Part shown: piece by piece, positions 24,175-32,879 of the stretch
Position numbering within the stretch: position 1 is the stretch's first letter
Layout of the letters: every line of letters begins with the position of its first letter
Origin: Pedobacter sp. D749
GTDB lineage: Bacteria > Bacteroidota > Bacteroidia > Sphingobacteriales > Sphingobacteriaceae
Direction of reading: 5' to 3'
NCBI RefSeq assembly: GCF_019317285.1
Contig: NZ_CP079218.1
Coordinates: 5,022,001 to 5,086,000, forward strand
DNA: 64,000 nucleotides
Notes under the pieces: model-generated
Told to the model about the DNA's origin: nothing
The model's input: only the letters and a program-made list of their open reading frames with translations
Database searches by the model: none
Program-made: the position numbers and the translations under genes

Positions 24175-25557
24175 CTAAAGTTCAAAAACCTCTCCCCTTT
24201 CAGGTACTTCTACATTAAAACCATCTTCTTGCAATGCCAGTGATAAACTTTGCAGGCTTTTATCTTCTCCGTGCACCAGGAAAACTTTTTTAGGCTGACC
24301 GGTTTGTTTAATTGTTTTCACTAAATCGTTATGGTCGCCGTGGCCGCTTAACAGATCGGTTTGGCGGATGGTGGCGTAAACCATCATTTCCCGGTCTTTA
24401 ATGCGCACAATAGGTGCTCCGCTTAATAACTTATACCCAAGCGTTCCTTTTGCGCAGTAACCAATAAAAAGGATGGTACAATAATAGTTCTGAATGTTAT
24501 AATACAGGTGATCCTGAATCCTTCCACCTTCTAACATGCCGGCAGATGAAATAATAATGCAGGGATCGAAATAATTAGAAACATCTTTACTTTCTTTCAT
24601 GGTTTGAACGTAAGCCAGGTGCTCAAATTCAAACTCATCACCCATGGTCTGGTAAAAATCTTTTGCTTCCTGATTCACCAGGTTATGGTGTTTGCGGTAA
24701 ACCTCCGTGGCTTGAATCGCCATTGGGCTGTCTACAAAGATTTGAACAGGTGGCAATAATTTTTTGGTGAATATCTGGTTTAAGGCAAATACCAGCGATT
24801 GGGTCCGGCCAATACTAAATGCCGGAATAATCAATCGTCCAGGACTTTTGATACAGGCTTCTGTAATTTCCTGAACTAATCTTTCTTCCAGTGTTTGGTC
24901 TTTGGTGTGCACCCTGCCGCCATAAGTGGCTTCACTTATAAGATAGTCAACCTCTGGCAGCGGCTCAGGATTAACCAATACTGGGTAGTTCTCTCTGCCG
25001 ATATCGCCGGTAAAGGCTATTTTTTTATCTATACCGTGATCATTTATAGTTAAAATAGCTGCGGCGGCACCCAGCAAATGGCCAACAGGAACAAAGGTTA
25101 AGCTAATATCCCCATTAATCTTAAATGGTTTATTGAAAGCAATGGTTACGAAACGATCAATGGTATCCATTACGTGTTTGTGCAGGTACAACGGTTTGGG
25201 TCCGCTGAAATTACCACGTTTAGTTCTGGGTTTACGACCTGCCTTTCTTAAGAAAAGTTCAACGGAATCGAATAATAATATCGAAGTAAGATCGGCTGTG
25301 GGCGGCGTACAAAGTACCTGACCATCAAAACCCAATCGAACCAATGTAGGCAGATTACCAGAGTGATCAATATGTGCATGAGTTAAAATTACCAGGTTTA
25401 TACTTGCCGGATCGAAGGGGAATTGTTGGTTTTCTTCCTGGTAGGTTTCCTTCTCGTAATCTAATCCACAATCTATCAGTATTTTATAATGCCCAATTTC
25501 GAGCAGGTGCATACTTCCTGTTACTTGTTGTGCTGCGCCCCAAAACGTTAACTTCAT
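24175..25557 (-). CDS. Metallo-beta-lactamase/beta-CASP family RNA nuclease
   Basis: A 460-residue protein of the CPSF73-like/RNase J-related group. Zinc motifs are HAHIDHSG (60-67), the His in GHLLGAAAA and the Asp in FTGDIGR. The beta-CASP part follows with ISEATYGGR, IPAFSIGRTQ and SSAGMLEGGR, then SGHGDHNDL and a final VHGED. Such enzymes usually process RNA; in bacteria this group is often annotated as an MBL-fold exonuclease. No signal peptide is present. The substrate is unknown. Confidence 0.9.
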   Translation of the reverse strand: MKLTFWGAAQQVTGSMHLLEIGHYKILIDCGLDYEKETYQEENQQFPFDPASINLVILTHAHIDHSGNLPTLVRLGFDGQVLCTPPTADLTSILLFDSVELFLRKAGRKPRTKRGNFSGPKPLYLHKHVMDTIDRFVTIAFNKPFKINGDISLTFVPVGHLLGAAAAILTINDHGIDKKIAFTGDIGRENYPVLVNPEPLPEVDYLISEATYGGRVHTKDQTLEERLVQEITEACIKSPGRLIIPAFSIGRTQSLVFALNQIFTKKLLPPVQIFVDSPMAIQATEVYRKHHNLVNQEAKDFYQTMGDEFEFEHLAYVQTMKESKDVSNYFDPCIIISSAGMLEGGRIQDHLYYNIQNYYCTILFIGYCAKGTLGYKLLSGAPIVRIKDREMMVYATIRQTDLLSGHGDHNDLVKTIKQTGQPKKVFLVHGEDKSLQSLSLALQEDGFNVEVPERGEVFEL

Positions 25558-25645
25558 CTTCTTATCTATCGCGTAAAATCTTTAGCCGTAAAGTAGTATA
25601 AATGATGGGATTTTTAAACAATCATGCGTAATATTTTAATTATTA

Positions 25646-25990
25646 TTAGTCTTGTTGTCTAAATTTTAACACCATTAATATTCCACTTTTTGCTTCCTCA
25701 GAAAAACCTTCTAAATCGGATTCTGTGATTGTTTTGTCTAAAAGCATAGCGATGACGGTATCAAAAAGCCATGAATTTCTAAGCCCGTCGTATCTTCTGG
25801 CGATGTGTTTGTCGAAATCTGTTACAGCAGTAAAAATTTTATAATAATCGGCTTTATTATCTTCAGGTTGTTGAGTTTTCCATTGGTCTAAAATTTCAGA
25901 AAAGGCCTGCATTTCTTTTTTTAATTCCCGTTGTAAAGCTACCTCGAATAATTTTCGGGCAACTTTATTATCTGCTTTTGAAAAATCCAT
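25646..25990 (-). CDS. Small conserved-looking hypothetical protein
   Basis: A 114-residue, mostly helical, charged protein (MDFSKADNKVARKLFEVALQ at the start; a YDGLRNSWLFDTVIAMLLD segment near 68-88). No signal peptide, membrane segment or recognised motif is visible. The frame is clean, with coding-like composition. A near-match -7 octamer (TATCTTTA) lies 17 nt upstream of its ATG. It is divergent from the small acidic protein gene at 26085. Function unknown. Confidence 0.65.
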   Translation of the reverse strand: MDFSKADNKVARKLFEVALQRELKKEMQAFSEILDQWKTQQPEDNKADYYKIFTAVTDFDKHIARRYDGLRNSWLFDTVIAMLLDKTITESDLEGFSEEAKSGILMVLKFRQQD

Positions 25991-26060
25991 AATGTAAATT
26001 TATGCCATAAAGATAAGAATGTCATTATATGTAACTGGCTTAACCCAAAGAAAAGATTTT

Positions 26061-26068
26061 TATCTTTG
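26061..26068 (+). promoter_or_regulatory. -7 box TATCTTTG for the gene at 26085
   Basis: Full TAnnTTTG match, 16 nt before the ATG at 26085. It supports that start over the in-frame ATG at 26019, which would lie upstream of the box. Confidence 0.6.
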
Positions 26069-26084
26069 TAAGAAAATATCAGTT

Positions 26085-26333
26085 ATGCAAGAACCTTTCG
26101 ACATCGAAATCGGCCCAGTTAATTATTCAGTTTTTCCGGAAGGAAATGATTCATATACCATTTTTAAAGATGGAAGAGAATACATTCAGATTCAAAAAGA
26201 CACTTCATCCATCTGGTTGAAAATGGATTATAAAACAGAACTTCCCATTTTTGAAGAAGATGAAGAGGTGAATGCAATTGGCCAGGCGATTGAAAAATAC
26301 GTACCTGAAGAAGATGATGAAGAAGAACTATAA
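26085..26333 (+). CDS. Small acidic protein of unknown function
   Basis: An 82-residue protein starting MQEPFDIEIGPVNYSVFPEG and ending in an acidic tail EEDDEEEL. It has alternating short strands (YTIFKDGREYIQIQKDTSSIWLKM) and no signal peptide. The ATG at 26085 is chosen because a -7 box sits 16 nt before it. No family is recognised. A hairpin terminator follows at once. Confidence 0.7.
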   Translation: MQEPFDIEIGPVNYSVFPEGNDSYTIFKDGREYIQIQKDTSSIWLKMDYKTELPIFEEDEEVNAIGQAIEKYVPEEDDEEEL

Positions 26334-26338
26334 TAAGC

Positions 26339-26384
26339 AATCCTCAACAAGGTTTGGCTATACCAGTCCGTGTTGAGGATTTAA
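26339..26384. terminator. Hairpin between the acidic-protein gene and the DJ-1 gene
   Basis: An 11-bp perfect stem (AATCCTCAACA at 26339 with TGTTGAGGATT at 26371-26381) has a 21-nt loop, between two convergent genes. There is no long T tract, so terminator strength is uncertain. Confidence 0.55.
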
Positions 26385-26386
26385 AT

Positions 26387-27067
26387 TTAGGCAAGAAGCT
26401 TTAATAATTCTTCTGCAACTTTTTCTGATGAGGCAGGATTTTGTCCGGTAATCAATAAGCCATCAACTACAGCATAGGGATTCCAATCAGCTATCTTGCT
26501 GTAATGTCCACCATTTTTTATTAACATATCCTCTACCAAGAAAGGCACTACGTTTGTTAATTGTACAGCTTCTTCTTCGGTATTGGTAAAGCCGGTTACA
26601 TTTTTTCCGTTCACCAGGTATTCACCATTTATCTTTACATCCTTAAGCACTCCCGGAGCATGACATACAAAAGCAACAGGCTTGTTGGCGGTATAGAATT
26701 CGGTAATGAGCTGTTGTGAAGTTGCGCTTTCTGCTAAATCCCAAAGTGGTCCGTGGCCACCAGGATAGAAAACTGCATCATAATCATCCATTTTTATATC
26801 ATCCAATGAGATGGTATTTTTTAATTTGGCCAAAAGAGCAGTGTCTTTATCCATTCTTTTCGTCGTTTCGGTTTGAAAAGAAGGATCTTCACTTTTAGGG
26901 TCAATTGGTGGCTGACCACCTTTTGGTGAGGCCAATACAATATCAATACCTTTGTCTGCTAAGGCATAATATGGCGCTGCCAATTCTTCTGACCAAAAAC
27001 CTGTTTTTAAACCTGTATTTCCTAATTCGTCGTGGCTTGTAAGCACGAATAAAACTTTCTTATTCAT
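26387..27067 (-). CDS. DJ-1/PfpI family protein (Hsp31-like, type 1 glutamine amidotransferase fold)
   Basis: A 226-residue protein with KVLFVLTSHDELGNTG at the start, Glu near 27 (FWSEELAAPYY), YPGGHGPLWD at 101-110 and the nucleophile elbow FVCHAPG with Cys135-His136. This matches the Hsp31/YhbO-like branch, whose members act as glyoxalase III or protein deglycases and chaperones under carbonyl or oxidative stress. The exact activity is not predictable. It has a full consensus promoter and lies just downstream of a Crp/Fnr-type regulator gene. Confidence 0.9.
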   Translation of the reverse strand: MNKKVLFVLTSHDELGNTGLKTGFWSEELAAPYYALADKGIDIVLASPKGGQPPIDPKSEDPSFQTETTKRMDKDTALLAKLKNTISLDDIKMDDYDAVFYPGGHGPLWDLAESATSQQLITEFYTANKPVAFVCHAPGVLKDVKINGEYLVNGKNVTGFTNTEEEAVQLTNVVPFLVEDMLIKNGGHYSKIADWNPYAVVDGLLITGQNPASSEKVAEELLKLLA

Positions 27068-27089
27068 ATTTTTTATGCTAAGTGTACCA

Positions 27090-27120
27090 CAAAATTAGTG
27101 CTGTTGATTAAGGCAGCAAA
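27090..27120 (-). promoter_or_regulatory. Full consensus promoter (TTTG-N19-TAATTTTG) of the DJ-1 gene
   Basis: On the minus strand TTTG (27120-27117) is followed by exactly 19 nt and then TAATTTTG (27097-27090). The ATG is 22 nt further at 27067. This is the best match to the Bacteroidota -33/-7 consensus in the window. Confidence 0.75.
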
Positions 27121-27152
27121 GGACTTCAATCACAAATTTAATGTGAGCAGAA

Positions 27153-27722
27153 TCACACTTTTGCGGAAAGCCTGCTTAAGGTTTCTCTGGAAATACCCAG
27201 GTATGCTGCGATTATTGTTTTTGAAACCCGTTGCATCAATTGCGGATACTGTTGAGCGAGTTGTTCAAAACGCTCTTTCGGGCTTGTGGTTAAAAGTGAT
27301 AAAATCCTTTGCTGTAAAGCTACATAGCCCAAACTGTTTTTTATCCTGAAAAAATGCTCCATTTTATGGCTTTCGCGGCAAAGCTGATCTAAATTATCTT
27401 TGGTGATGGAGAGTAGTTCGGAGTTTTCTAAGCAGCTGATGTTAGTAATCGATTTAACGTGACCATAAAAAGCCCTGAAATCGGAAAGCCACCAGTTTTC
27501 CATCGCAAACTGGATGATATACTCTTTACCATTGGCATCTGTAAATGTGGCCTTTAATAAACCTTTAACTACAAAATAAATGTGATTGACAAATTCGTCT
27601 TCCTGGATCAGGTACTGGTGTTTTTTAAGCGTTTTAGGTTTGAAATGTGCTGTTATATGTTCAAACTCCTGATCGGTGAGGGAAACGATTTCTTCGAGGT
27701 GTGTTTTTAATTCAAAACTCAT
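27153..27722 (-). CDS. Crp/Fnr-family transcriptional regulator
   Basis: A 189-residue regulator with an N-terminal cyclic-nucleotide-binding-type beta barrel (about 20-115: KHQYLIQEDEFVNHIYFVVKGLLKATF) and a C-terminal winged helix ending IIAAYLGISRETLSRLSAKV. No Fnr-type cysteine cluster is visible, so oxygen sensing by Fe-S is unlikely. The domain is of the Bacteroidota type that often controls a neighbouring stress or detoxification gene, here perhaps the DJ-1 gene 86 bp downstream. The ligand is unknown. Confidence 0.9.
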   Translation of the reverse strand: MSFELKTHLEEIVSLTDQEFEHITAHFKPKTLKKHQYLIQEDEFVNHIYFVVKGLLKATFTDANGKEYIIQFAMENWWLSDFRAFYGHVKSITNISCLENSELLSITKDNLDQLCRESHKMEHFFRIKNSLGYVALQQRILSLLTTSPKERFEQLAQQYPQLMQRVSKTIIAAYLGISRETLSRLSAKV

Positions 27723-27785
27723 GCTATAAATTTAACTAAATAAGCATGAAATTTATTTTTTGATGGAATGATTAAGACGAAAAAA

Positions 27786-27810
27786 AAGCCCGATTAATAA
27801 AAAATCGGGC
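27786..27810 (-). terminator. Intrinsic terminator of the small lipoprotein gene
   Basis: The stem GCCCGATT (27788-27795) pairs with AATCGGGC (27803-27810) around a 7-nt A-rich loop. Read on the minus strand it is followed by an eight-base T tract. Confidence 0.8.
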
Positions 27811-27828
27811 CTTGTGTCTTTAAATGGT

Positions 27829-28203
27829 TTACCTCGTGCAATTTGCTGTCCAAGTTTGCCCATCTTTCGAAACCAACATTTTAAGGTTACTGGCATCAAT
27901 ACTAATACCGGTTAAACCCGATCCAATACTTACATAACTGTTGTCTCCTGTTTTTTCAAACTTTACACCTGTAATGTCAGGGATGCCGTTACCAAAGTAA
28001 AAATTATAAGTTTCGCCAACTTTGCTTACGGTTACTTTACCATCGCTACTGTTAGTTGTAGTCTCTCCACTACGATAGGAAACGGTTCCTTTGTAAGTAC
28101 CCACGAAGAAATCCCGATCTGCAGGATCAGTATCTTTTTTACATGATACCATAACGGTTAATGCTATTAAAAGCATACTGAAAATTTGAACTGTCTTTTT
28201 CAT
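27829..28203 (-). CDS. Small lipoprotein of unknown function
   Basis: A 124-residue protein with lipoprotein signal MKKTVQIFSMLLIALTVMVSC, lipidated Cys21 followed by KKDTDPADRD. The mature region is a beta-rich stretch (FFVGTYKGTVSYRSGETTTNSSDGKVTVSKVGETYNFYFGNGIPDI) resembling small Bacteroidota lipocalin-like lipoproteins. The frame is open to 28284, but the ATG at 28203 gives the proper signal peptide. It is monocistronic with a clear terminator. Confidence 0.75.
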   Translation of the reverse strand: MKKTVQIFSMLLIALTVMVSCKKDTDPADRDFFVGTYKGTVSYRSGETTTNSSDGKVTVSKVGETYNFYFGNGIPDITGVKFEKTGDNSYVSIGSGLTGISIDASNLKMLVSKDGQTWTANCTR

Positions 28204-28511
28204 CTCTTTCACTTTTTTTAATTTTAAATAGGTCATAAATGTAACAGCGTTATGACAACGACTGTGCCAAAGCATTTCGACCATTGGCCAAATAAGGCTT
28301 TAAAATATATTATATTGAAATTATTTTTCAATATAAAGTGTTGTTATACAGTGCTTTGATTAATTTTAAAAAAGAAAGAAAATGAAAATATTTTAAACGT
28401 TGGTCTGGGAGTTACATTAAAATTTTAACATGGTAAAACTGTTCAGTTTAAAAGAACCTGTTCAATTTCGCTATTAATAAAACCTAACATTTCAACCTAA
28501 GGTACTTTATG

Positions 28512-29168
28512 TTATTCCTTGGTATAGTTTGATGGACCATTAATATTAACTTTTTCGCCTAAAAAATGAGGTTGTCTACCAATCATCAAGTCGATTGTTG
28601 ATTTTACAATAGCAAAGTACTCTCTAAAGGAAGCGTATTTGAAACCCTGATATGTTCCCTCGTCAGCAGCAAAACCGTAAGACTTAATACCCAGTTTATT
28701 GCCAATATTGATACACCTGTTTAGGTGATATTTTTGCGATACCAGGATCGCGGTATCGATATTGAAAATAAATTTTGACCTGTACAGCGTAGAGTAGCTA
28801 TCAAAACCAGCGTAATCAAGGTAAATTTTATTGGTATCAACACCATTTTCATAGCAGTAAAGTTTCATTACTGTTAATTCGTCGTGCGCATCACTCCCAT
28901 TGTCTCCTGACAACAGAATTTTATCAATTTTATGGTTTTTATAAAGTTTTATGCCAGCATCAAGCCTGTCTTTTAAATACTTACTGGGTTTATTGTTGTT
29001 TATTCCTGCTCCAAAAATAATACCCACTTTAGTTTTTGGTACATCTTGCTCATTCGAATAAATGGCCGGATTAGTCTGGTGTTTTACAAACAAGTTTATA
29101 ATCAATACTATAAGGACACCCAAAATAAAAGTATAGAAGAGCAGTTTAATGATTTTTTTGATTTTCAT
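28512..29168 (-). CDS. SanA/YdcF-like DUF218 membrane protein
   Basis: A 218-residue protein with one N-terminal membrane helix (about 8-27). It is followed by the DUF218 domain: VGIIFGAGINNNKPSKYLKDRLDAGIKLY, ILLSGDNGSDAHDELTVMK, and the AILVSQKYHLNRCINIGNKLGI stretch. SanA-type proteins affect envelope permeability in enterobacteria by an unknown mechanism. It starts an apparent minus-strand run with two secreted proteins upstream. Confidence 0.85.
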   Translation of the reverse strand: MKIKKIIKLLFYTFILGVLIVLIINLFVKHQTNPAIYSNEQDVPKTKVGIIFGAGINNNKPSKYLKDRLDAGIKLYKNHKIDKILLSGDNGSDAHDELTVMKLYCYENGVDTNKIYLDYAGFDSYSTLYRSKFIFNIDTAILVSQKYHLNRCINIGNKLGIKSYGFAADEGTYQGFKYASFREYFAIVKSTIDLMIGRQPHFLGEKVNINGPSNYTKE

Positions 29169-29197
29169 TGTTTATCTATTTGATCTGTGGTTTTGGG

Positions 29198-29800
29198 CTA
29201 TTGTTTTTTTAAGACTTCGGCAATCTTTTTATCCAGATCTAAATCGTCGGTATCATCGAAAGGTTTGCCAATTTTATATGGTATGTGCTTTTTATTAAGT
29301 CTATGCAACTGATAATAATTAGTGCCTGTTAAACCATAACTCACAATTACTTTGTATTTTTTGTTGTAGCTAGGGTTAACGATATTGTCGAAATTTTTGA
29401 CCTTGGTTAAGGTATGGTTTTTGGAATTAACAAGGTAAAGATTGTAAAATGAATTTCCTCCCCTTCCACCTGTATCTTCGAAAATTAACAGATCTTTTAT
29501 CCCGTCGTTATTATAGTCTTCGTAAGTGATATTATCAGTGATGTGGCGCATTTCTATGTTTTCTTTCCAAAAGATTTTATCGGTTTTTACGCCTCTTTTA
29601 CCAAAATAGATATTGGCATGGCATAATTCTGCCGAAGGTTCTTTTTCAGTAATTAAATGCTGTATAGCGAGTACATAGTCTTTATTTTTAAAAGGATAAA
29701 TGTATTGCCAAGTTCCTTTTGCGGTTGGTTGATTGAATACTTTTTGGGCAAACGAATGACTGGAAAGAAATATAAAGCATAGAATAAATATCCTGTTCAT
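29198..29800 (-). CDS. Secreted protein with an FG-GAP/EF-hand-like motif
   Basis: A 200-residue protein with signal peptide MNRIFILCFIFLSSHSFAQ. The mature part contains YEDYNNDGIKDLLIFEDTGGRGG near residue 105, a DxDxDG-type calcium-binding pattern seen in FG-GAP/VCBS repeats. No enzyme motif is visible. A start three codons earlier (29809) is possible. It lies 26 bp downstream of a second protein with a similar DLNKDHLSDEAI motif. Function unknown. Confidence 0.7.
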   Translation of the reverse strand: MNRIFILCFIFLSSHSFAQKVFNQPTAKGTWQYIYPFKNKDYVLAIQHLITEKEPSAELCHANIYFGKRGVKTDKIFWKENIEMRHITDNITYEDYNNDGIKDLLIFEDTGGRGGNSFYNLYLVNSKNHTLTKVKNFDNIVNPSYNKKYKVIVSYGLTGTNYYQLHRLNKKHIPYKIGKPFDDTDDLDLDKKIAEVLKKQ

Positions 29801-29826
29801 GTTTGGCATCTTGTAATAGATTGATG

Positions 29827-30546
29827 TTAAATTTCTGAAAGTTTTTCGGCAAGTTCTTCCGTCATTTCATCAAGTGTAAAAAATCTGCCCCAATTAAACT
29901 TTTTCCATACCGTTTTCGGTTTGTTGGTTTTGTCGCTAAACATATTGCCGCCAGAGGTTTCACTTTTTTTTCGTGTAGAGAAATTAAGGCTGGTAGTGCT
30001 TTCTTCTCCCGAAGATCGGCTATAGTTCCCCGTTTGAAAGCCTATTAGTTCCATTTTTTGATTTTGGAACCTGAATGTATAATCGACATTACTCACCCCG
30101 TAAGAACCGCAGCTTAACCAATATTGATAACTTAAAATCAGTACTCCGTTTTTTATGCTGACGGCACCGGTTTCTTGTAAAGGATCGGCGAGACAAGTGT
30201 TCTCTACGTCATTTTCAGTTGGGATAAAATTGGTGTTTTGAGCCAGTAAGCTGTAATTTCCGGATGTTTTTATCAGTACCAAAAGCATACGGGGATTCAC
30301 ATTCAGTGTGTCACGGCCCATACCGTCATTTTTGATGAGATTTTTTGGATTGGTATTCTGAATAATGATCGCTTCATCAGATAAATGATCTTTATTTAAA
30401 TCGCCTTTGGCCCGATAAATTACTTTCCATCCTTTTGGAACAAAGGCATTTGCATTAGGGCCTGTTTTTGGGATTTGAGGATGATCTACCTGTGCATATA
30501 GCTGAATAGAAATCAGCGAAAAGAGGATGAATAAACTATTTTTCAT
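29827..30546 (-). CDS. Secreted hypothetical protein with a GDLNKDHLSDE motif
   Basis: A 239-residue protein with signal peptide MKNSLFILFSLISIQLYAQ. Mature residues near 45-60 read RAKGDLNKDHLSDEAIIIQNT, a calcium-loop-like pattern resembling its downstream neighbour. The rest is beta-rich with no known domain. The ATG at 30546 is preferred because the frame's upstream start is only a TTG at 30567. Probably in one operon with the genes at 29198 and 28512. Function unknown. Confidence 0.7.
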   Translation of the reverse strand: MKNSLFILFSLISIQLYAQVDHPQIPKTGPNANAFVPKGWKVIYRAKGDLNKDHLSDEAIIIQNTNPKNLIKNDGMGRDTLNVNPRMLLVLIKTSGNYSLLAQNTNFIPTENDVENTCLADPLQETGAVSIKNGVLILSYQYWLSCGSYGVSNVDYTFRFQNQKMELIGFQTGNYSRSSGEESTTSLNFSTRKKSETSGGNMFSDKTNKPKTVWKKFNWGRFFTLDEMTEELAEKLSEI

Positions 30547-30632
30547 GGTCGATTTATTTATAATCAATAATAGAAATATTTGTTGTTGGCCGGAAATTTT
30601 ATTTTAACATCATTTTTTGAAGAACAGGCGCT

Positions 30633-32171
30633 TTACCCCGCCCAGCCATCCCTATCCAAACTTCTGTAATTAATCGATTCTGCTAAGTGTTCCATTTCTA
30701 CGTTTTCACTTCCATCTAAATCGGCTATGGTCCGTGCAACTTTCAAAATCCGGTCGTAGGCACGGGCCGAAAGACCTAATTTTTCCATGGCTGATTTCAG
30801 GAGACTGTTTCCTTCATCACTGATCTGGCATACTTTGCGAACCATTTTCGGACTCATTTGGGCATTGCAATGCAGGTCTTCTCTATCTGCAAAACGTAGA
30901 TCCTGAATTTCCCGTGCTTTAATTACACGTTGCCTGATAAAGTTGCTTCTTTCTGTTTCTGCAGTGGAGGCTAATTCTGTAAAGTTAACGGGTGTTACTT
31001 CTACATGAAGATCTATCCGGTCTAAAAGCGGTCCGGATATTTTACTCAGGTATTTTTGCACCACACCAGGTGCACAAACGCAATCTTTCTCGGGGTGATT
31101 GTAAAAACCACATGGGCAAGGGTTCATTGAGGCCACCAACATAAAGCTGGCTGGATATTCTACCGAAAACCTTGCCCTTGCAATAGCTACTTTACGGTCT
31201 TCTAAAGGTTGGCGCATTACCTCCAAAACAGTTCGTTTAAATTCAGGTAGTTCATCTAAAAATAAAACACCGTTATGTGCCAGTGATATTTCTCCGGGTT
31301 GTGGATTGATTCCGCCGCCTACCAGGGCTACATCGCTAATGGTATGGTGTGGTGAGCGGTACGGACGGCTTGTCATTAGTGCATCGCTTGCAGAGAGTTT
31401 TCCGGCAACAGAATGGATTTTCGTAGTTTCTAAAGCTTCGTTTAAATTTAATGGGGGCAATATCGTGGGCAGGCGCTTGGCCAGCATGGTTTTGCCTGCA
31501 CCTGGTGGACCAATTAAAATAACATTATGACCACCTGCAGCGGCAATTTCCAAGGCTCTTTTAATATTTTCCTGTCCTTTAACGTCTGCAAAATCGTGTT
31601 CATAATTATTGATGTTTTTTAAGAATTCTTCTTTGGTATTCACTTTAACTTGTTCCAGCGCTTCGCTTTTATTAAAGAAAGCAATTACCTGGGCCAGGTT
31701 TTCTACGCCATAAGCCACTAAATCGTTTACAATGGCTGCTTCACGAACGTTTTGTTTCGGTAAGATGAATCCTTGAAAACCTTCCTGTTGGGCTTGTATG
31801 GCAATTGGCAAAGCTCCTTTTATGGGCTGTATGCTTCCATCTAAAGAAAGTTCGCCCATAATAAAATAATCTTCTAATTCGTCGGCTGGGATTTGGCCTG
31901 AAGCCGCTAAAATGCCGATGGCAATTGGCAGATCGTATGAGGAGCCTTCTTTTTTCATGTCGGCAGGTGCCAGGTTTACCACTATTTTCTGTTTAGGCAT
32001 GCGAAAACCTGAAACATTAATGGCGCTGGCCACCCTTTGCAAACTTTCTTTTACCGCATTATCGGGCAGGCCCACCATATAGTATTTGGTGCCCGCGCTA
32101 ATATTCACTTCGATTGTTATGGTTAGTGCATTTACGCCATAAACAGCACTCCCGTATGTTTTTACAAGCAT
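30633..32171 (-). CDS. YifB/ComM-family Mg-chelatase-like AAA+ ATPase
   Basis: A 512-residue protein with an N-terminal LonC-like ChlI domain (MLVKTYGSAVYGVNALTITIEV; VNLAPADMKKEGSSYDLPIAI). The AAA+ core has Walker A IGPPGAGKTMLAKRLPTILPP and Walker B GVLFLDELPEF. The zinc-binding-like NPCPCGF segment and the LSARAYDRILKVARTIADLDG C-terminal domain are also present. In Gram-negatives ComM is a helicase for branch migration during natural transformation. Here the role is inferred by homology only. Confidence 0.94.
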   Translation of the reverse strand: MLVKTYGSAVYGVNALTITIEVNISAGTKYYMVGLPDNAVKESLQRVASAINVSGFRMPKQKIVVNLAPADMKKEGSSYDLPIAIGILAASGQIPADELEDYFIMGELSLDGSIQPIKGALPIAIQAQQEGFQGFILPKQNVREAAIVNDLVAYGVENLAQVIAFFNKSEALEQVKVNTKEEFLKNINNYEHDFADVKGQENIKRALEIAAAGGHNVILIGPPGAGKTMLAKRLPTILPPLNLNEALETTKIHSVAGKLSASDALMTSRPYRSPHHTISDVALVGGGINPQPGEISLAHNGVLFLDELPEFKRTVLEVMRQPLEDRKVAIARARFSVEYPASFMLVASMNPCPCGFYNHPEKDCVCAPGVVQKYLSKISGPLLDRIDLHVEVTPVNFTELASTAETERSNFIRQRVIKAREIQDLRFADREDLHCNAQMSPKMVRKVCQISDEGNSLLKSAMEKLGLSARAYDRILKVARTIADLDGSENVEMEHLAESINYRSLDRDGWAG

Positions 32172-32274
32172 TTAATTTTAATTAAATAAATTCGGATGTA
32201 AATTATTCGGGATGAATATTAATGACTAATATAAGAATATGATTAATAATTTATACTTTAAATCAATATTAAAA

Positions 32275-32703
32275 ATGTTGAAGGTATTATTATCTATAAT
32301 TTTTCTGATGTTAAGTCAACATCTTTATTCTCAAGGCAGGGATGGGAATATTACTATAAATCTGAAAAAAAGCGAAGAAAATCGCGTTTATTATTCGGAC
32401 GAGGTAGGTGTAAAAGCTCACTTCCCGAATGGAGAAGGTGAATGGGGAAAATATCTTTTAAGTAATTCAAGATATCCTAAAATGCCTAAAAAGAATAAAG
32501 CCATTGGAAGAATTTTTTTATCATTTGTAATTGAAAAGGATGGAAAGATAACTGATGCGGTAATAACACGCGGGTTAAATATTAAGTGTGATGAAGAGGC
32601 ATTGAGGTTATTGAGGTCATCTGGAAACTGGATTGCTGCAACCCTAAAATCAAAAAATGTCCGCTCAAAAGGGAATATCAGCATCGCTTTTGGATTGAAT
32701 TAG
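32275..32703 (+). CDS. Secreted TonB C-terminal-domain-like protein
   Basis: A 142-residue protein with signal peptide MLKVLLSIIFLMLSQHLYSQ. The second half reads AIGRIFLSFVIEKDGKITDAVITRGLNIKCDEEALRLLRSSGNW, the pattern of a TonB C-terminal domain (strand-helix-strand, with conserved D.EALR). There is no proline-rich spacer and no membrane anchor that would keep it in the inner membrane, so it is probably a periplasmic TonB-CTD protein rather than a working TonB. An upstream in-frame ATG at 32239 is less likely. Confidence 0.75.
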   Translation: MLKVLLSIIFLMLSQHLYSQGRDGNITINLKKSEENRVYYSDEVGVKAHFPNGEGEWGKYLLSNSRYPKMPKKNKAIGRIFLSFVIEKDGKITDAVITRGLNIKCDEEALRLLRSSGNWIAATLKSKNVRSKGNISIAFGLN

Positions 32704-32721
32704 CTTCATTAAACTACCATT

Positions 32722-32800
32722 GTTAAATAAACCTGATTGGACGAATGCCGATTCCTTCTATCGGCAGCAGGGAAAGCAGGGCTGCCCCCCTATGGAAAGC
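32722..32800 (+). repeat. Diverged member of the AAACCTGAT dispersed repeat
   Basis: It starts TAAACCTGATTGGACG, has an inner ATCGGCAG hairpin-like part and continues with GGGAAAGCAGGG. It resembles the repeats at 10493-10558 (minus) and 44793-44850 (plus) in the first 10 nt and in general layout only. Confidence 0.4.
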
Positions 32801-32828
32801 TGAACACTCATTTCCAAAACCTATAAAA

Positions 32829-32862
32829 CAAAAAATCCTGACCATTACTGATCAGGATTTAT
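32829..32862. terminator. Hairpin downstream of ffh
   Basis: The stem AAATCCTGA (32833-32841) pairs with TCAGGATTT (32852-32860) around a 10-nt loop. A-rich sequence on the left gives a T tract on the minus strand, about 50 bp beyond the ffh stop. Confidence 0.65.
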
Positions 32863-32879
32863 ATTTTCACGAAGAATAA

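Noticed and set aside
28311..28335. Perfect 10-bp hairpin TATATTGAAA/TTTCAATATA
   Set aside because: It is fully AT-rich and 177 bp beyond the stop of the DUF218 gene, with no T tract in the right place; not called as a terminator.
32239..32274. Upstream in-frame ATG for the TonB-domain-like protein
   Set aside because: It would add 12 polar residues before a normal signal peptide, so the ATG at 32275 is preferred.
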